A DNA stretch of 64,000 nucleotides from Bacillota bacterium (GTDB lineage Bacteria > Bacillota > Sulfobacillia > DUMF01): the NCBI GenBank assembly GCA_012840015.1, contig DUMF01000025.1, positions 1 through 64,000 of the forward strand, read 5' to 3'. The notes under the pieces are model-generated. The model was not told the DNA's origin. It saw nothing but the letters and a program-made list of their open reading frames with translations, and searched no databases. The translations under genes and the position numbers were made by a program. How positions within the stretch are numbered: the stretch's first letter is position 1; each line of letters opens with the position of its first letter. Below are positions 62,744-64,000 of this stretch, piece by piece.

Positions 62744-63894
62744 AAGATCACCTCTCCTACGATGGTGTTCAGCTCCGCATCGCTAAGCCGCGCAATCTGA
62801 TATTGATCGGGCTCGTTTCCCTCCAGCCGATCGATGATGCGGTTCGCCGTAACGGGGTCTGCCACGATTGGGTTACCATCGGACGACATGAGGGTGGGCA
62901 CGAAGCGATAGCTCACACGCTCCCCACGTTGGGCCAGCAGCAGGACGGACTCCAGAGTAGCAGGGTCGTTAAACGGGTTTCGGTAGGGGGCCATAGGGAG
63001 ACTCGATGAGTAGCGTCCTTTGTCAGAAGCCTGTCTGAGTTCGGGCCATGCTTGAAAGACGAAATTCCCCAGAGAGTATGCTATCAAGCGCTGCTGGTAG
63101 ACCTCCACGGGGTGTACGGCGTGGGGGTGGTTACCTACCACGATGTCGGCGCCTGCGTCGATCAAGGCATGGGCGAGAGGTCTTTGGTACTCTGCTAGCA
63201 CTCCCTGCGAAAGAGGAACCCAGCCGTGGGGCACTCCCCAGTGGATCATCACGGCTACGAAATCCGCCTTCGACTTGGCGTCCGAGACGAATTCGCAGAA
63301 AGAATCCACGTCCGCCTGGTGGGCCTGGGTATGGACGAAGGGCGCTATACCAGGCTGCTCGGATACTACCGCCGGGTCAACGGCAAATTGCGAGAGCACG
63401 CGAATCGGCGCAATGCCCGGCCTGAAGGCCCCCGCAGCAAACCCTGGCGGCAGAGTACTCGCCACACCAAAGATCGCCACCTTACCGCCGCTCGTTTCAC
63501 GGAACACGGGTTCATACGAAGCTCGCTGATTTGCCCCAGTTCCCACGTGTTGCACTCCCACTGTCTCCAGAGCAGCGATAGTATCCCTAAGCCCCTGCAG
63601 CCCGCAATCCAGCGCGTGGTTATTCGCCAGAGTGACAACATCGAATCCCATTTCTGCGACGTCCTGAGCTCGTTCAGGGTCGGCTCTTAAGGTGGAGGCT
63701 TTTTCTGCTTCAGGTGCAGCCGTGGTTAACGGGACTTCCAGGTTACCCACGCTGCATTCAGCCGCCCGGAGGAGCGCGAAAAGGGGTGACCGTCTCTCTG
63801 GTTCAGACAGGGGTCGGAGGATCATCATGTCTCCGCTGAATGCCAGCCACGCAGTCTTCCACACACTTCTCACCCTCCGGTTCAACGTGCCCAT
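62740..63894 (-). CDS. CapA-family protein (poly-gamma-glutamate synthesis type)
   Basis: A 384-residue metallophosphatase-like protein of the CapA/PgsA family: FSGDMMILRPL near the N-terminus, NLEVPLTT, VVTLANNHALDCG, VAVMIHWGVPHGW, DIVVGNHPHAVHPVEVYQQRLIAYSLGNFVF. No CapB, CapC or PgdS relatives are seen. There is no clear signal peptide or membrane anchor. In this operon it more likely has a catabolic or regulatory role than capsule building, as proposed for other CapA homologs located with amidohydrolases. It overlaps the dipeptidase gene by 13 bases. Confidence 0.86.
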   Translation of the reverse strand: MGTLNRRVRSVWKTAWLAFSGDMMILRPLSEPERRSPLFALLRAAECSVGNLEVPLTTAAPEAEKASTLRADPERAQDVAEMGFDVVTLANNHALDCGLQGLRDTIAALETVGVQHVGTGANQRASYEPVFRETSGGKVAIFGVASTLPPGFAAGAFRPGIAPIRVLSQFAVDPAVVSEQPGIAPFVHTQAHQADVDSFCEFVSDAKSKADFVAVMIHWGVPHGWVPLSQGVLAEYQRPLAHALIDAGADIVVGNHPHAVHPVEVYQQRLIAYSLGNFVFQAWPELRQASDKGRYSSSLPMAPYRNPFNDPATLESVLLLAQRGERVSYRFVPTLMSSDGNPIVADPVTANRIIDRLEGNEPDQYQIARLSDAELNTIVGEVIL

Positions 63895-64000
63895 GCCTCT
63901 TTCAGAACGCGCAACACATTGAGTCCGAGTACTTTGGCGATGTCTTCCCGGCTATATCCATGCTTCACGAGCCACCTGGTGATATTCGGGAAGCACTCGG
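63882..64000 (-). CDS. Membrane dipeptidase (renal dipeptidase family), C-terminal end
   Basis: The last 38 residues of a protein whose start lies beyond the window. The reading ECFPNITRWLVKHGYSREDIAKVLGLN and the final RVLKEAW match the C-terminus of membrane dipeptidases (Zn peptidases that cleave dipeptides, including those with D-residues). The stop codon complements 63882-63884 and the end overlaps the CapA-like gene. It is the most upstream gene visible in the minus-strand operon. Confidence 0.75.
   Translation of the reverse strand, partial: ECFPNITRWLVKHGYSREDIAKVLGLNVLRVLKEAWAR

Overview
The window looks like a chromosomal segment of an anaerobic, protein- and amino-acid-fermenting member of the Bacillota (Clostridia-like). 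Support: a HutP RNA-binding regulator (a Firmicutes family), strong GGAGG-type ribosome binding sites, many GTG and TTG starts, tightly overlapping genes (ATGA and TGATG junctions), and an anaerobe's gene set (tryptophanase, 2-hydroxyacyl-CoA dehydratase with activase, histidine utilisation ending in formiminotransfer, class I fumarase, malic enzyme, tripled M42 aminopeptidases). No rRNA, tRNA or CRISPR array was recognised. A species cannot be named from this sequence alone.

Layout. 1-4.6 kb: end of a phosphate-regulon module (histidine kinase, pstB, phoU) running into acpS and the NAD(P)HX repair gene. 4.6-13.6 kb: a mazEF-type toxin-antitoxin pair with its own promoter, amide-hydrolysing enzymes (class I amidotransferase-like hydrolase, asparaginase, amidohydrolase), a family 4 uracil-DNA glycosylase, the t6A set tsaE-tsaB-rimI-tsaD, a PAP2 phosphatase and a convergent phosphodiesterase. 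13.7-14.8 kb: decayed polysaccharide genes. 15-23.3 kb: a complete dipeptide/oligopeptide-type ABC importer enclosing an MmgE/PrpD-family protein and an atypical argininosuccinate-lyase-like enzyme, a combination suggestive of epimerase plus lyase breakdown of an N-substituted aspartate. 23.3-28.1 kb: hutH-hutP-hutU-ftcD, preceded by a promoter, a spaced NAG-triplet HutP site and a terminator. 28-35.5 kb: trpS and tnaA divergent, then a radical SAM/PDZ/DUF512-like protein, three M42 peptidases and a gamma-carbonic anhydrase. 35.6-41.6 kb: guaB, then on the minus strand cca and a 2-hydroxyacyl-CoA dehydratase module. 41.6-49.5 kb: a NitT/TauT-type importer with fused permeases and a detached AAA-associated C-terminal domain, a mini zinc-ribbon protein, fumarase, malic enzyme, nitrilase and an HD protein.

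49.6-57.1 kb (minus strand): a sigma-54 enhancer-binding regulator, a BKACE-family beta-keto acid cleavage enzyme, an IS110 remnant, an SDR dehydrogenase and a TAXI-type TRAP transporter. A consensus sigma-54 promoter lies just upstream of the TRAP binding protein. 57.1-58.3 kb has no convincing gene but contains a cluster of strong hairpins. 58.4-64 kb (minus strand): an SSS-family symporter with a 39-residue membrane partner, a tethered exported protein of unknown function, an Asp/Glu/hydantoin racemase-like protein, an amidohydrolase, a CapA-like protein and the end of a membrane dipeptidase, which together look like an uptake and processing operon for a peptide-like or cyclic amide substrate.

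Working together, the products import and dismantle peptides, amides and amino acids (His to Glu, Trp to indole and pyruvate, Asn to Asp, and possibly N-substituted aspartates to fumarate), and fumarase plus malic enzyme can carry fumarate to pyruvate.
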